Origin: Aurelia coerulea
Taxonomy: Eukaryota > Cnidaria > Scyphozoa > Semaeostomeae > Ulmaridae
DNA length: 64,000 nt
NCBI GenBank assembly: GCA_039566865.1
Contig: CM076956.1
Coordinates: 12,039,511 to 12,103,510 of the forward strand
Direction of reading: 5' to 3'
Below are positions 21,555-34,690 of the stretch, piece by piece. Each line of letters begins with the position of its first letter. The first letter of the stretch is position 1. The notes under the pieces were generated by a model. The model did no database searches. It was not told the origin of the DNA and was given only the letters and a program-made list of their open reading frames with translations. A program made the translations under genes and the position numbers.

Positions 21555-21988
21555 CTATTCCGCATTGAAGAACAATAAGTTCTTTTCTGCTTTAGCAGCA
21601 ACATAAATGTCGTTCACTAATGTTATCCAACTTTTTTTCGCCAGCAGTCTTAAACTTTCAAGATCATTGATTGATTTGAGCTGATTTATGTTGTATTTCT
21701 TTTGGAACTTATTATGTTTCTTTAGCATGATTATGTCATTGTGTAACGTATTTGGCAGTGTAGTAATTGGCCTTCCACGAAATTTCTTTGAATGCGATTT
21801 CTCGAAGTAATAGTTCATCGCTTTCTGTGCTGGTGTTTCCGGGTGTGATCGTAAGACATGTCCAAAAAGTTTCCATTTATTTTGCAGAATTTCCAAAGAT
21901 AGCACTTCCTCGCCTGTTTGCTTATACACTAGTGCATTGCTAATATGTGCAAGGTATCTAACATTGAGTACCCTTCTTAGTTGTTGTG
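21555..21988 (-). pseudogene. LINE C-terminal fragment
   Basis: The frame reads RRVLNVRYLAHISN, then NKWKLFGHVLRSHPETPAQK, GRPITTLPNTLHNDI and LAKKSWITLV. This is the post-RT tail of a non-LTR element of the same broad type as 7136-7365. The only start is GTG (21929), and the coding similarity continues upstream of it. No RT core is present. Confidence 0.65.
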
Positions 21989-22131
21989 TAACATGTATTG
22001 TAATATTTTAGATGAATATTTGAAAAAAGAGGCTTCCAAGGACAATTATTAGAATTTCATAATCATAATGCAAGCCTGATTTATTTGTTATCTTCTGCAT
22101 GAAGATTTCAACTCTCATTTAAAGCAAAATT

Positions 22132-22311
22132 GGCAAATTTGGTCTTCTGAAGGTCGTAGCTTCATCATTTTTCAACGGCTTTTTGCGGGGATGGTGGCAA
22201 ACTTTAATTGAACATCTGAAGAGCACCATCATGCAAAAGTCTGGCGAGAATCTTTTGCCTTTTTGTCGCAATCTTCAGACAAAACGGGGCACAATTTTTT
22301 GGGACACCCTG
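22132..22311. mobile_element. partial TGTGCCCC-family foldback (right end only)
   Basis: It matches the last ~180 bp of the full copy at 22377-22969, and about 60 bp of flank after the element (ctagggaagaaacatg...) is also duplicated. So 22132-22372 and 22791-23033 are a local direct duplication whose breakpoint lies inside the element. Confidence 0.7.
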
Positions 22312-22376
22312 TACCTAGGGAAGAAACATGTTATACGATGACTGGCCAAGGATAAAGGGCGAAAGCCTGTACATAC

Positions 22377-22969
22377 AGGGTGTCCCAAAAAATTGTGCCC
22401 CGTTTGCCTGAAGATTGCGACAAAACGGCAAAAGATTATCGCCAAACTTTTGCATGATGGTGCTCTTCAGATGTTCAATTATAGTTTGCAACCATCCCCA
22501 TAAATATCCGTTGAAAAATGTTAGAGCTATGACCTTCAGGAGACCAAATTTGCCTGATCACTAAAAACAGCCGTCGGCCATTTTGTCTTACTAATTTGCA
22601 GCGATAGATAGCTTTATGGAATGAAAATGAAACAGCAGCCTCCAATGTCATAGCTCTCGTGAAAATTCCGATAATCCTCGGAGAGTTCCACAATTTCTGA
22701 CCTCACAGAAATTATTTCTTACCTCAGGTGAAGATACTTATCACTGCAAAATAGTAAGGCAAAATGGCCGGCTGCTGGTTTCAGTCGTCGGGCAAATTTG
22801 GTCTTCTGAAGGTCATAGCTTCATCATTTTTCAACGGCTTTTGTGGGGATGGTGGCAAACTTTAATTGAACATCTGAAGAGCACCATCATGCAAAAGTCT
22901 GGCGAGAATCTTTTGCCTTTTTGTCACAATCTTCAGACAAAACGGGGCACAATTTTTTGGGACACCCTG
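22377..22969. mobile_element. TA-type foldback MITE, TGTGCCCC family
   Basis: The ends are CAGGGTGTCCCAAAA and its inverse, flanked by TA on both sides. It is the same family as 5290-5878. Confidence 0.8.
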
Positions 22970-23033
22970 TACCTAGGGAAGAAACATGTTATACGCTGAC
23001 TGGCCAAGGATAAAGGGCGAAGGCCTGTACATA

Positions 23034-23380
23034 ACTTTCTTCAGGTTGCAATATCATGTAATTATAATAATACTATCTTCAATGCTGACTGAACAGAAAA
23101 TATAAAAACACAACTGTTGTGCTTCCAAACATTTCGATATAAATCTTCTTCAGTGTGAGCTATTTTACAGTGCAGCAAACAATTTGGCAAGAGGTGGAAC
23201 ACTTATAATGTCAATAATCACAAAAAAAGAATTTAATCTAACTTTAACGCATCTCCAATAAAAAGCCTGACATACCTGTTATTATCTGCTTGAAGGCTTT
23301 AACTCTCCTTTAAAGAATCTCCCTAATGAAGAAAAAAAGATTAAAAATTGATCATCCCTGCACACGAGATCTATTACATA
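23034..23380. other. diverged tandem-like sequence
   Basis: Phrases such as 'cttgaaggctttaactctcctttaaag' foreshadow the better-preserved duplication at 24006-24490. No gene was seen. Confidence 0.35.
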
Positions 23381-23382
23381 TA

Positions 23383-23495
23383 ATAATTATAATAATTGTA
23401 ATAATTATAATAATTATAATAATTATAATAATTATAATAATTATAATAATTATAATATTATAATAATTATAATAATTGTAATAATTGTAATAATC
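23383..23495. repeat. (TAATTA)n-type microsatellite
   Basis: Repeats of 'taattataa' with a few T-to-G changes, about 110 bp. Confidence 0.85.
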
Positions 23496-23788
23496 ATACT
23501 TCATATTCATACAGGATCAGCATTTTCAATACAAGTAAAGTACTGCTATCAACCATGTTCCTGTAAAAGCTTACAAAACACAATGTCAATAACTACCACA
23601 GAATTTGATTTAAAAAAATTGTGACACACTGGTGTAATTCTGCTCCTTTTAAAGCTTAGTGGGACTATTTCGCAGGCAGTAACACATTTATTATATCACA
23701 AATGATTAAAGGACTTGATCAAATACTCAACTATGGCTTACAACTCAAAGTTCTTCCAAGCATAATAGTTAGCATGTAGCATCTTATA

Positions 23789-23999
23789 CCGGGTGTCCCA
23801 AAATGATGTATTATCGTTTGATTGCCTGTATGTCCATAACCGATGAACTGATTTTCAAAAACTGGTAAAACCACAACCAACATCTTCGAATACAATTTAG
23901 CCTTCCGGCAATCCAATAAAACAAAGTGTTTGAAAATCGGTTCATTGGTTATGGACATGTAAGCAATCAAACAATAATACATCATTTTGGGACACCCGG
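23789..23999. mobile_element. TA-type MITE, ATGATGTATTAT family
   Basis: 211 bp with ends CCGGGTGTCCCAAAATGATG and its inverse, flanked by TA. Almost the whole element is inverted repeat. Its sister is at 48906-49116, also 211 bp. Confidence 0.82.
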
Positions 24000-24005
24000 T
24001 ATATA

Positions 24006-24490
24006 CAATACAAATTGATCTATCCTGGACACAAGATCTTATTAAAGCTTACAAAACTATTTCGCAAGAGGGGACACATATAAATTGTCAACAATTATTG
24101 AGGTTGTCAATAAAGAAAAAACCATGACGTACTTACCTTGCAGTCCTTCCAAGCAAAATAATTAGCATCTTATACATCTGTTATCATATGCTTGAAGACT
24201 TCAACTCTCCTCTAAAGCATCTCTCTAAGGAAGAAAAATGCAATATAAATCGATCTATCCTGGACACAAGATCTTATTAAAGCTTACAAAACTATTTCGC
24301 AAGAGGGGACACATGTAAATTGTCAACAATTATTGAGGTTGTCAAAAAAGAAAAAACCATGACGTACTTACCTTGCAGTCCTTCCAAGCAAAATAATTAG
24401 CATCTTATACATCTGTTATCATATGCTTGAAGACTTCAACTCTCCTCTAAAGCATCTCTCTAAGGAAGAAAAATGCAATATAAATATATC
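24006..24490. repeat. tandem duplication, ~240-bp unit
   Basis: Two nearly identical units (from 'caaattgatctatcctggac' and again from about 24246), with a third unit beginning at about 24485 and then diverging. The copies differ by only a few bases by eye. The sequence from 24490 to about 25440 has no recognised gene. Confidence 0.75.
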
Positions 24491-25444
24491 TATCCTGGAC
24501 ACAAGATCGTATTGAAGCTTACAAAACTATTTTACAAGGGTTGGCAAATTTATAACATCAAGAATCACTAAACAATTTAATTCAAGAACACTTTGACATA
24601 CTGGTGTGCTTCTCTGATCCTTTTAAAGCTTGCTGTGACTATTTTGCATGAGGTGACAAACTTATGATGTCCACAATAAATTTACCAGCGTCCACATTAA
24701 AGACAAAACAATGACTTACTATTTTCAGTTCTTTCTAGCACAATAATTAGCATGTTATGTAGAAATGCCCTCTATGAACAGGTGTAATGAATGTTTTATT
24801 TGACACTGTTCAAACAAGATTGCCAAGGGCACCATTTACCATTAAAAAGAATTTCTCTTGTTTAATTTGAGTTACTTCTTCAAATTGCTATCACGTATTT
24901 AGATGGCCTATTTGCATTTGCGCACAATAAAATTTCCGTTATTATGCTTTCTTGATAATTGCTTGATAAATAGGAGGAGCTATGAAACTGTTGTATTGCA
25001 TAATTTACAATGTTGGATTTCACGAATTTTCGCTGCTGGTGCTATGTACAAGCGTTATGTTTCGCAAGCATGGAAAAGTTTGGCTGCCACAGTGAGCCTC
25101 AAGGAATCCCCCAAAAAGGGCTCCAGATCGCATGCGCAGTAACGATTTACTTCACCTATGTAATATGCAAATTAGCTTGACCGTTGAGAACAAGGGAAGA
25201 AAAAAAGCAGCGATGCGCATGACAACGTGAGCCCCAACGTTGATTCGCTCTCAACAAAGCTGAAACACAATAGATCAAAACAATAGGGTCAGCACTTCAT
25301 CTCCCCAACAAGTACCCTCAATTGAAAGATTCTACTCAAACAGCACTTCGTACATACTTGAGAACAGCGTGGCTGGCAGACGAATTTATCTAATCGCCTA
25401 TAGCTGGTAGACGAATTTATCTAATTTATCTAATCTAACTAATC

Positions 25445-26116
25445 GCCAGCAACGCGTTGTGCTGAATGGGAAAAGCTCACGATGGGCTACAGTATCTATG
25501 TATGTATGTTAAAATTTGCCACTTAAAATAAAACAATTTACAAGAAATAAATAGAATTTACAAGTTTTAAAAAGCTAAAGAATAGATAAGATACGATGAC
25601 AATGTTCATTAAATAAATACGTTAAAAACACCCCTAATTGTAGTGGCAGGGATAGCATTAAAAGGTCATATTGACCTTATTTCCATAATGGTCCCCTAGG
25701 CTCTGTTATAGTCAGTCTGCAGGGGTTCCACAAGGCTCTGTTATAGGTCCATTGCTCTTCCTGGTTTACATAAATGACATTGTTGACAACGTTCATTGTG
25801 ATGACATGTCACTCTTCTCCGCTGTTCGGAATGATAGAACAAGCGAGGAGCTAAATATGGATCTTGAGAGATTGCGTTTATGGTCTGGCAATGGAAAATG
25901 CATTTCAATGCGGAAAAAACGGAAGAAGTGATATTCCCCACTAAAAGGAATCTACCCTTCCACGACTCCTTAAAACTAGGAAATGAAGACATTGATAGAA
26001 AAACGGAGCACAAGCACATCGGAATGATCCTTGACCCTAAGTTAAGTTTTCAAAGCCATATGAGAATCGTTCTTTCTCTTACCAAAAATAAAAAGTCAGT
26101 AGACACCTGTTTGTGA
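25445..26116 (+). pseudogene. broken CR1/L2-like LINE reverse transcriptase fragment
   Basis: 25445-25493 encodes RQQRVVLNGKSSRWAT, and 25712 onward encodes LQGVPQGSVIGPLLFLVYIN. These are adjacent blocks of an RT, separated by about 215 bp of unrelated AT-rich sequence. The catalytic FADD box is degenerate (CDDMSLFS). A frameshift near 25880 moves the coding potential to another frame (HFNAEKTEEVIFP ... HIGMILDPKLSF), which stops at 26116. It is a dead copy. Confidence 0.75.
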
Positions 26117-27499
<1,383 letters not shown>

Positions 27500-27504
27500 C
27501 GCAG

Positions 27505-29536
27505 CATCCAGCATGATAAAATGATAGAGACTCTGAACGAGTATGACATCCCTGCTACGTATTGTAAAATCATCGAGCATATATATGAAGGAGCATGTTT
27601 TCAAGTCATATGTGGAAAGACTTTGTCAAAAAAGATTTACATCACGAGGGGTTCAAAAACAGGGGATCCACTTAGCGTCATCATATTTCTAATGATAGTA
27701 AATAGAGTCCTTCAGCCAGCATTCGATTATGCTTTGATAGCTCTTAATATTGAAAATGAAAGGAACATTAACCCCCTACCTCTCCAGGCATATGCAGATG
27801 ATATCGCGATGATTTCTTATGATTTCAAGATGCTCAAAGAAATGATAGAAATAAGTGAACCACTCTTTAATGATGCTGGATTAAAAGTAAAAGGATCGAA
27901 ATGTGCCCTGTTCTACGAAAGGCGTTCAGGAAATAACTGGTATAAAGGGAAGAGTGATAGGCGACCGGTGATAGAGATTCAAGGAGAAAAGATCGAAACA
28001 TATAAGAGATCACAGGCATACAAATATCTCGGTAAATCTCTTAGCATTTGTGGTGAAGATCCAAAGCAAGTTGAAGGCTTTATCGAAGAGTTTAAAGAAT
28101 CAATAGATAAGATCGAGGGTAGCTCTCTTCCAATCCCTCTAAAACTTAGCGCTTTTAACAACATGGCCCTGGCCAAAATATTACATCATTTTGATAATAC
28201 AAGAATAGAGGAAAAACAACTAGAAGAAATGGACAGTAAAGTCAGCTGTGTCATAAGAGCTATGTTTGGATTGTATCCTAAAGCAACGGATAAAGTCTTT
28301 TTCGTTGGCAGGCTACATGGGGGTCTTGGTGTAAAGAAGCCATCCAATGTTTACAGAGCTACACGAATTTCTAATCTTATCAAAATGCTAAACCACGAAG
28401 ACGAAAATATAAGGAATATGGCAAGAGAATCGTTAAGTTTGGATATGAGATCGAGGGGAGTAAGAACAACGAATTGTGAAAAGAACTTTTTAGGCTATCA
28501 ATTAGATGATAACGGCAGATTGGTCAAGAATAAAACATATGGTGGAAGCTCAGATTGGCCAGATCTTCTATTCCAAGTGAACAAATTAAAAGGTTGTGTC
28601 GTATACGAAAACAGTTTGGCGAAAGTTTTTGTCGACGGAAAGGAATTTAAACAGAGAAACCTGAAGCAAGAGATCGAGCGAGAAATGGAAAAATTGGACT
28701 TAGCCAAATGCTCAGAACTCAGGTTTCAAGGGAAATTTATAGGAATGGATGGGATTGATCGGAAAATATCACATCAAATTTACTACGGGTGGAAACATTC
28801 AGACAGCCTGGTGAAATTTGTGCTACGAGCAAGGATGAATCAAATACCTTGCAATCAACTGATACATTTTTGGAACAAAGATCACGAGAAAAAATGCTTT
28901 TTCTGTAACCATCATACGGAATCAGTAGCTCATTTGATGAACTCCTGCAAAAAGTTCAAAGATCTCTACTCAAAGCGACATGATAGGATAGTAGATGCTG
29001 TTTATCAAAAGATGCGTCGATACAATCAAACATCAGTTTTCTTTGTAAATAGGATGGCAGAAACAGCATTTCCAGATTTACGAACTGAACTGCAGCAAAT
29101 GAATAACCGGAAACCTGATTTATTAGAGATAAAGTCAAGCAAAAAAGAATGTGAGATCATAGAAGTAACTGTATGCTTCGATTTGTACATGGCAGAATCA
29201 TCCAGGAGTAAAGAAACGAAATACCAACAGCTGAAAAACATATTGGATCAAAATGGGACTAAAACAAATATAAGAATATTGTGCTTTGGATCGCTTGGAA
29301 CTGTGCATGAAGATGTAAGGAAGAATTTAAGGAGATTAGGACTTTCTAGTGAGGAGGTGAAGTCTATGATAAAATGGTGCAGTGTGTCGAACATGATATG
29401 TGGAAACATAATATGGCAGAACAGATGTAAAGGAATGCACGGACAAAATGAATTTTAGTTTTTATAAGTATACTGGACAAACATTTGACTCTGAGATATC
29501 TTAGTTTTGCTCTCGTTCGTCAAATCATATCAGAAT
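27505..29536 (+). mobile_element. 5'-truncated R2/R4-group LINE in a TTA microsatellite
   Basis: The insertion lies between two copies of at least 24 nt ending ATTATTATTATCGCAG (27481-27504 and 29537-29560), which behave as its target duplication. The upper limit is blurred by the microsatellite. Coding sequence begins at once with codons for SIQHDKM, the middle of RT, so the 5' half was lost at insertion. Insertion into TAA/TTA repeats is a known habit of Dong elements in the R4 clade. Confidence 0.78.
27521..29458 (+). CDS. truncated LINE polymerase with restriction-like endonuclease
   Basis: 645 residues open from an internal Met. The RT palm has AYADD at 90-94, with upstream blocks lost. 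The long post-RT region carries a CCHC zinc finger, Cys459-x2-Cys-x8-His-x4-Cys476. A restriction-like endonuclease follows (KPD at 531-533, Glu548 in IIEVTV, then a K..KY block). This finger-plus-RLE tail marks the R2/NeSL/R4/Hero group rather than the APE-endonuclease LINEs. The retained frame is unbroken, so the insertion is fairly young, but the copy cannot be active without its N-terminal half. The frame is open upstream to the microsatellite. Confidence 0.85.
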   Translation: MIETLNEYDIPATYCKIIEHIYEGACFQVICGKTLSKKIYITRGSKTGDPLSVIIFLMIVNRVLQPAFDYALIALNIENERNINPLPLQAYADDIAMISYDFKMLKEMIEISEPLFNDAGLKVKGSKCALFYERRSGNNWYKGKSDRRPVIEIQGEKIETYKRSQAYKYLGKSLSICGEDPKQVEGFIEEFKESIDKIEGSSLPIPLKLSAFNNMALAKILHHFDNTRIEEKQLEEMDSKVSCVIRAMFGLYPKATDKVFFVGRLHGGLGVKKPSNVYRATRISNLIKMLNHEDENIRNMARESLSLDMRSRGVRTTNCEKNFLGYQLDDNGRLVKNKTYGGSSDWPDLLFQVNKLKGCVVYENSLAKVFVDGKEFKQRNLKQEIEREMEKLDLAKCSELRFQGKFIGMDGIDRKISHQIYYGWKHSDSLVKFVLRARMNQIPCNQLIHFWNKDHEKKCFFCNHHTESVAHLMNSCKKFKDLYSKRHDRIVDAVYQKMRRYNQTSVFFVNRMAETAFPDLRTELQQMNNRKPDLLEIKSSKKECEIIEVTVCFDLYMAESSRSKETKYQQLKNILDQNGTKTNIRILCFGSLGTVHEDVRKNLRRLGLSSEEVKSMIKWCSVSNMICGNIIWQNRCKGMHGQNEF

Positions 29537-29560
29537 TTATTATTATTATTATTATCGCAG

Positions 29561-31030
29561 TTACTTTCTTACATTGCACTACCATAATCGGTATTATTAT
29601 TATTATCATTATTCTTACATTATTATCATTATTACTAGTATTATTATGATTAGCATCATTGTCATTATCATCATTATTACTACATAACATAACCGTTGTA
29701 AACCTAACCGATATAACCTCTACGTAGCCATCATATCTAACCAATCACGTGTTATTTCCCGTTTTCAAATCGCTGTACATATTTAAATGTTTCTTTTAAC
29801 TGAAGAATTCCTGCATGGCAGGACAAAATATTGGCATCAAATTTAACCATTTGCTGTTGTTTTTGTTTTACTGCGGTGTTTCTGCCTTTAAACTTATGAC
29901 AACATACTTTTCGGAGAATCAAGCTGAAATAGGTTCTTACTTTAAAGGTACTATGACTAATTTGAAGGTATAAAGGTTCTTATTCAAAGGGTAACTTGTA
30001 TATGCTATTTTAGAATCTTCACGAAAGATGCTCAGCCCTGTTATTTGTTTTAGCACAGCTATTATGTACCTAATAACCAATTATAAGCTTACAAACAGCA
30101 GGGGACGAGATTTAAACTTTGGACAAAAATAAACCTAACAACGACAATCCAAAATCAAGTTTGCCACCCCGGCAATAATAACATATATTTCGTCAAACTG
30201 AATCAGGCTCTTGATTACAAGGTGCATAATTTAAGAAAAACAGCCTCTAGGTTCTTATTTTTGTTGGTTCGCGGTGATTTATTGCATGTAGCCGATATCT
30301 GAAACTGAAATTTTAATCTATCAGTCAGAAGCTAACTTTGATGTGAAAATGTTGTTTGGTGAAATCATTTATCATTTAATCCAAAAATTAAGAAAAGTTG
30401 GCGAGGGATTCATACGGGAACGAATATTGCATATCCATGACTTACTCATGGTCACAGGAATATGATTTACTTGCCTTCGAAAAACTGTATAAATTCAATC
30501 ATAATCACTGCAATTGTCAGTTTCAGAAATAGAATTGAAATTTCATTGGAAATTAAATCATCAATCAAATTTATGAGCAGAAACCAAGAACAAAGAAACA
30601 GTGATTTTCCAACCAGCGAGCTAACCGCAGCCGTACATTTCAGGTCCACCCAGAGACATGAATTAAACTCTTGTGATTTCACAATAAGCCTATATCACTT
30701 CTGTCATCTCTCCCGACTCCATAGCAAAATAGTTGCTAATACGCTGTTATATCTTCTTCCTGTACCGGGTAAATACAAAATATGTACTATGTTTCAGTTG
30801 GGTTGTTTTAATGAGAAACCGCATAACTGTGTCCAGAAAAAAGACTAACTAGTTACATTTCGGATCAATCAAATCGGCCATTCTTTCACAGTTATAGATA
30901 ACTTTGCCAGAAAAACAATTTTGTTAACAAAGCTAACTTGTTTAGTAAAATGTTTGTTGCATAGGGCCCATTCTAATTTGATACTCGAATCTCCAGTTCA
31001 CCCATTCTTGTGAATTAGACCTGATTGGCC
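29561..31030. other. no gene seen; TTA/ATT-rich start
   Basis: From 29565 to 29690 the sequence is rich in ATT/TTA/CATT repeats. The rest is AT-rich, with short frames (one of 128 codons at 30462) that show no recognised family. Confidence 0.4.
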
Positions 31031-31039
31031 AAAGTTAGC

Positions 31040-31450
31040 TCGACATACAATGTGAAACGAACCTTAGTATTTATAAGTAGAAATTGTTCATGTTTATTTT
31101 TCGTAGCTGTACATCTAAATTTAGTTTAGTTACACGTTCTCTATGTTAATGACTGCGGAGTTGTCATGGTATCTTGCACTCCGTGGTATCGTCCTTGTAG
31201 TGTAGTAAAGCAGGGCCTCCGACGACGGGGGGGGGGGGGCCGGGGGGGCCATGCCCCCCCCCCCCCCACTTTTTTGCAAATCATGCCTTTCTGAAAGACA
31301 GGCCATCATGTTGTGCTGTGGTAATTTTTTGTATCATGTTTGGCCCCCCCCCCCACTTTTCTAATCTGGTCGGGGGTCTTGTAAAGTAGCTCGTACGTAG
31401 TGCTTTGAAGTAGTTTGTTTGTAAAATTTTATATTGAATAAAAAAAAATA
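31040..31450 (+). repeat. LINE 3'-UTR-like repeat with A-rich end
   Basis: The same ordered phrases as 21200-21550 (GACATACAATGTGAAAC, TGTTAATGACTGCGGAG, GTGGTATCGTCCTTGTAGTG), ending in AATAAAAAAAAAT at about 31435-31448. It is interrupted by the G/C-rich insertion at 31211-31381. Confidence 0.6.
31211..31381. mobile_element. probable small hAT-like insertion with long G and C runs
   Basis: It begins CAGGGCCTCCGACGACGGGG, a hAT-like end, carries runs of more than ten Gs and Cs, and ends GTCGGGGGTCTTG. The flanks share GTAAAG(C/T)A, a possible imperfect duplication. It splits the repeat above. Confidence 0.5.
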
Positions 31451-32245
31451 TCTTTTGTATAAAGATTGGTGTAAAATCCTATTATCTCTTCCTTTGAATC
31501 GAACGACTTGAATGGTTTGGTACTTTGCTGTATGCCTTACTGTGGCATCTTGATTAATTTCAGAATGGTGGCAATCATTATATATGAGGCCGTGACGTCA
31601 TCAAATTTCTAAATCGTAAACAATTAGAGCAAATTATTTCCGCTTGCCACTGTATTGTAGACCCACATAAACCATCGCATATGAAAGATCGTATCACTTT
31701 CCCTCTATAAATTCAGGATTTACGATGACTAGAATTTGTTCAACATATTTTATGAATTCTTTTTATTAAAAAAAACGCTGCCAGTTAGAAATTAATAGTA
31801 ATGTGCTCATGTAAGTACAGCAGCTTTGCGGGGGGAGGGAGCATGCCAATTTCACATGTTATTTCATATGATCACATTGGTAAAAGAGTAATCTAAGCAG
31901 ACTGATGACTTACTTGCAGTTGCGCTTTTGGAGCTGAAATTTTAGTTTACATACCGGGTGACCCAGAAAAAGTGACCCAACGAAATCTGTTATAGAAAAA
32001 TAAGTAAGTGGCTGATTGAAATATTTCAAACGTTGTTCTGTTACCAAAAAACAAGCCTGCATTATGAGTATTTTTCGAAATTTTTTTGAACACAGTAAAG
32101 TTCCTGAATTAAGGATTTTGATGAAAGGGGCAGGCGTGAAATGCTCAAAAAGTTTTCAAAAACAGGAGATTGATTTAAAGCCCTTTCAGATCTTCAAACA
32201 ACGAAGAGTGTGTTTCATTTTGCCTGAGAATATTTTTAAATACCT

Positions 32246-32467
32246 ACAATCACTTACAAAATTGTTGAGCCACCCTGAAAAAAATGAGTTTTTTGGCCCC
32301 CCTTTCCCCCATATCAATGTTGTTTGGAAAAAAGTACTTGGTCATGCTGACAGACGTGGTTTGGCAACTTTTTAGTGGTTTCTCAACATTGACTAGGGGG
32401 GAGGGGGGAAAGCAGAGGCAAAAAACTGAAAATCTGAGGGTGGCTCAACAATTTTGTAAGTGATTGT
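32246..32467. repeat. left terminal direct repeat of element A
   Basis: The repeat ends are a perfect 31-bp inverted pair starting ACAATCACTTAC and ending GTAAGTGATTGT. Inside are a C block (CCCCCCTTTCCCCC, then ATATCAATGTTG) and a G block (AGGGGGGAGGGGGG). It could fold into a hairpin. Confidence 0.85.
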
Positions 32468-34257
32468 CTGAAATGCTTGCAACTTCGACTTCAGTTTACG
32501 CGAAGAGTACCGAGGCCAACTGCATGAAATTTTGTACTTGGCATGTTATTGACACATAGTTTCAAAATGTGTTGTTTTTAAAATTTTTTACCAACAGTAA
32601 TTAATTTACGAGATTTTTGAAAAAGGCACTTTTTCGCCATTTTGCAAGAAAATGGCATAATTGCATAGTTTTCGCAAAATTTTCATTTTTTTGACGTACT
32701 TTCCCTTTAGCTTCAATCTTGTAAGATATTGGTATGATTCTTATTTTCATTTGCCTTCAATCATACTCTGGCAACTGCGATGCAACTAGGGTGGGAGAGG
32801 GTATTTTCGTTTGGCCTATTTGCATGGAATTCTCCCTTTGACTGGCTATATTGTTCTTAAACGCTGTTCATAAACGTCACTTTTACAACAGAATTTTATA
32901 GTGATGATATTCTATATGTTTGAGTGATACAATTGAATAAAATGTTCTATTTACAATTATAATCGATATACGACTGTAACATTGCCATCTGGTTCGTGTG
33001 TGTTCATGGTGAATTACGTCATCAGTGCTCGCCACAAGGCTCACTACAATGCTCACCAACATTGCTCGTTTGTATTCCTTGTTTCTAACGAAGAAAAACG
33101 AAAAAACTTTGCGCAAAACGCATATTATCTTGTGAGTATGAGCAGACACTCTCATTGCAGACCAATGAAAACAAAAAATCTCCGCGGTGAGTTGAAACTG
33201 AACCAATTTACCAACATTGCTCGTTTTTAGTACCTTTAAAATATTTTTGAAATCCTTTTTAGTAGCTATAAAAGTGGGAATTGTTGAAGCTTTAGTCATT
33301 TTGCATCTAATCAGTGTAGAATTTTTGAGTAAAAAGCTAGCCTATGTGTACACACGGGCTTTTGCTACATCTTGGGTGGCTTCGTTTATTTGTTCGTCAA
33401 CTTTCTTGGACACAGAAGAAACTTTAAAAAGTGAGAATTGTTGGCGAGCAATGTTCAAGATCACTCACTCAGCCTATCATTTAGTGATTTGACCTCTTGA
33501 ACAATTGCAGTTCAGTGGTCCGATGCTAAATTGTCTGTTATCCTTTATAAGCGGTTCCAAAAGAACTAATGCTGGTTTCAAAGGGGAAACATATACCCTT
33601 TTCATTCATTTGGCATTTAAAGAATAGAGGAATATTGGCCAATAAAGCATGGAGCCGTTATTGTCACTCCCTCAAGCAGCATGACAAATACTGCTAGCAA
33701 CATTACTTTGCGAACCGAACAAACAAGGTTAAACAATTCTCTCAGTTGTCATATGTTTTAAGGTGAAATTTCTCGATCATGACGGCAATGAAAGAATTTA
33801 GACAAAGGCCTGTGTTTCTCCGTAAACACAGGGCAGCGAGTTGTCATGGTATGAAAGTAATACCGATGGTAATGGAAACCCCTATTCTTATGCCGTTCAA
33901 GCGAAGTTTCCCACATTGAAATGCGGATAATCCTTACTGCAAAACACTCAACCACAACATCTGGAAAACTTTGACGACTTGGAAACTTGTCTAAGTCACC
34001 TTGACTGTACGTGAGGAGAAAGATGGTGCGCTGTGGTGAACTTGCTGCCATTTTGAAGTCGAACTGTCGAATTTTCAAATTTCCCGCGCTCACTCAAGTG
34101 CATAAATTCCCTTCTAAATACAACAATATGAGATTATTTTGTCGATTATGGAGGTAATTGTAGAACAATATGTTTTCTAACTCGAAGATACAACTAACAG
34201 AGACTATATATGTTGTAAAGTCGTTTGGAAATTAAATTCCTTCTTTAAATGCGAGGC
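32468..34257. other. left interior of element A, no gene seen
   Basis: AT-rich sequence. Frames of 138 codons (32883-33299, minus) and 111 codons (33758-34093, minus) have no recognised features. CCAACATTGCTCGTTT occurs at 33057 and again at about 33213. Confidence 0.4.
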
Positions 34258-34299
34258 GTAGCACAAGGGCGGGCATGTCACACTGGGAACGATGGTCCT

Positions 34300-34690
34300 A
34301 CCTTTGTCCGAAAACCGGTAGTTCATGAAAAAGATTTGCACTACCTTTGTCCCAAAAACTGGTAGTTTTTGATGAAAAATTTCCGCTGTTATTTTTCTTC
34401 AATTTGGCGGACAATTTCAACATGATCTATCACTGACGATGTTTGTCCAAAAACCGATAGTTTCGACCAAATACCATTTTTCTAAAGCCAGTGGTCATAG
34501 AAGTTCAAGTGACACAAGTGTCCAAAAACCGGTTGTTTTGCTAACTAAAATTCCATATCGTGTGCAGAAAATCCAAAATTCAACAGTGTCCCAAAACCGG
34601 TAGTCCTGCTTGCCTAGAATCGTGTCCTTTTGTCAAGTTAAAAAAATCGTTGCTATTTGTCCAGGTTTGTCCTAAAACCGGTATTTTTAA
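34300..34690. repeat. left subterminal repeats of the 12.6-kb element
   Basis: Variants of TTTGTCCGAAAACCGGTAG recur at about 34303, 34346, 34441, 34515, 34580 and 34664 with uneven spacing of 43-95 bp. Confidence 0.55.

Noticed and set aside
30462..30848. 128-codon frame as a gene
   Set aside because: No family resemblance and no supporting context.
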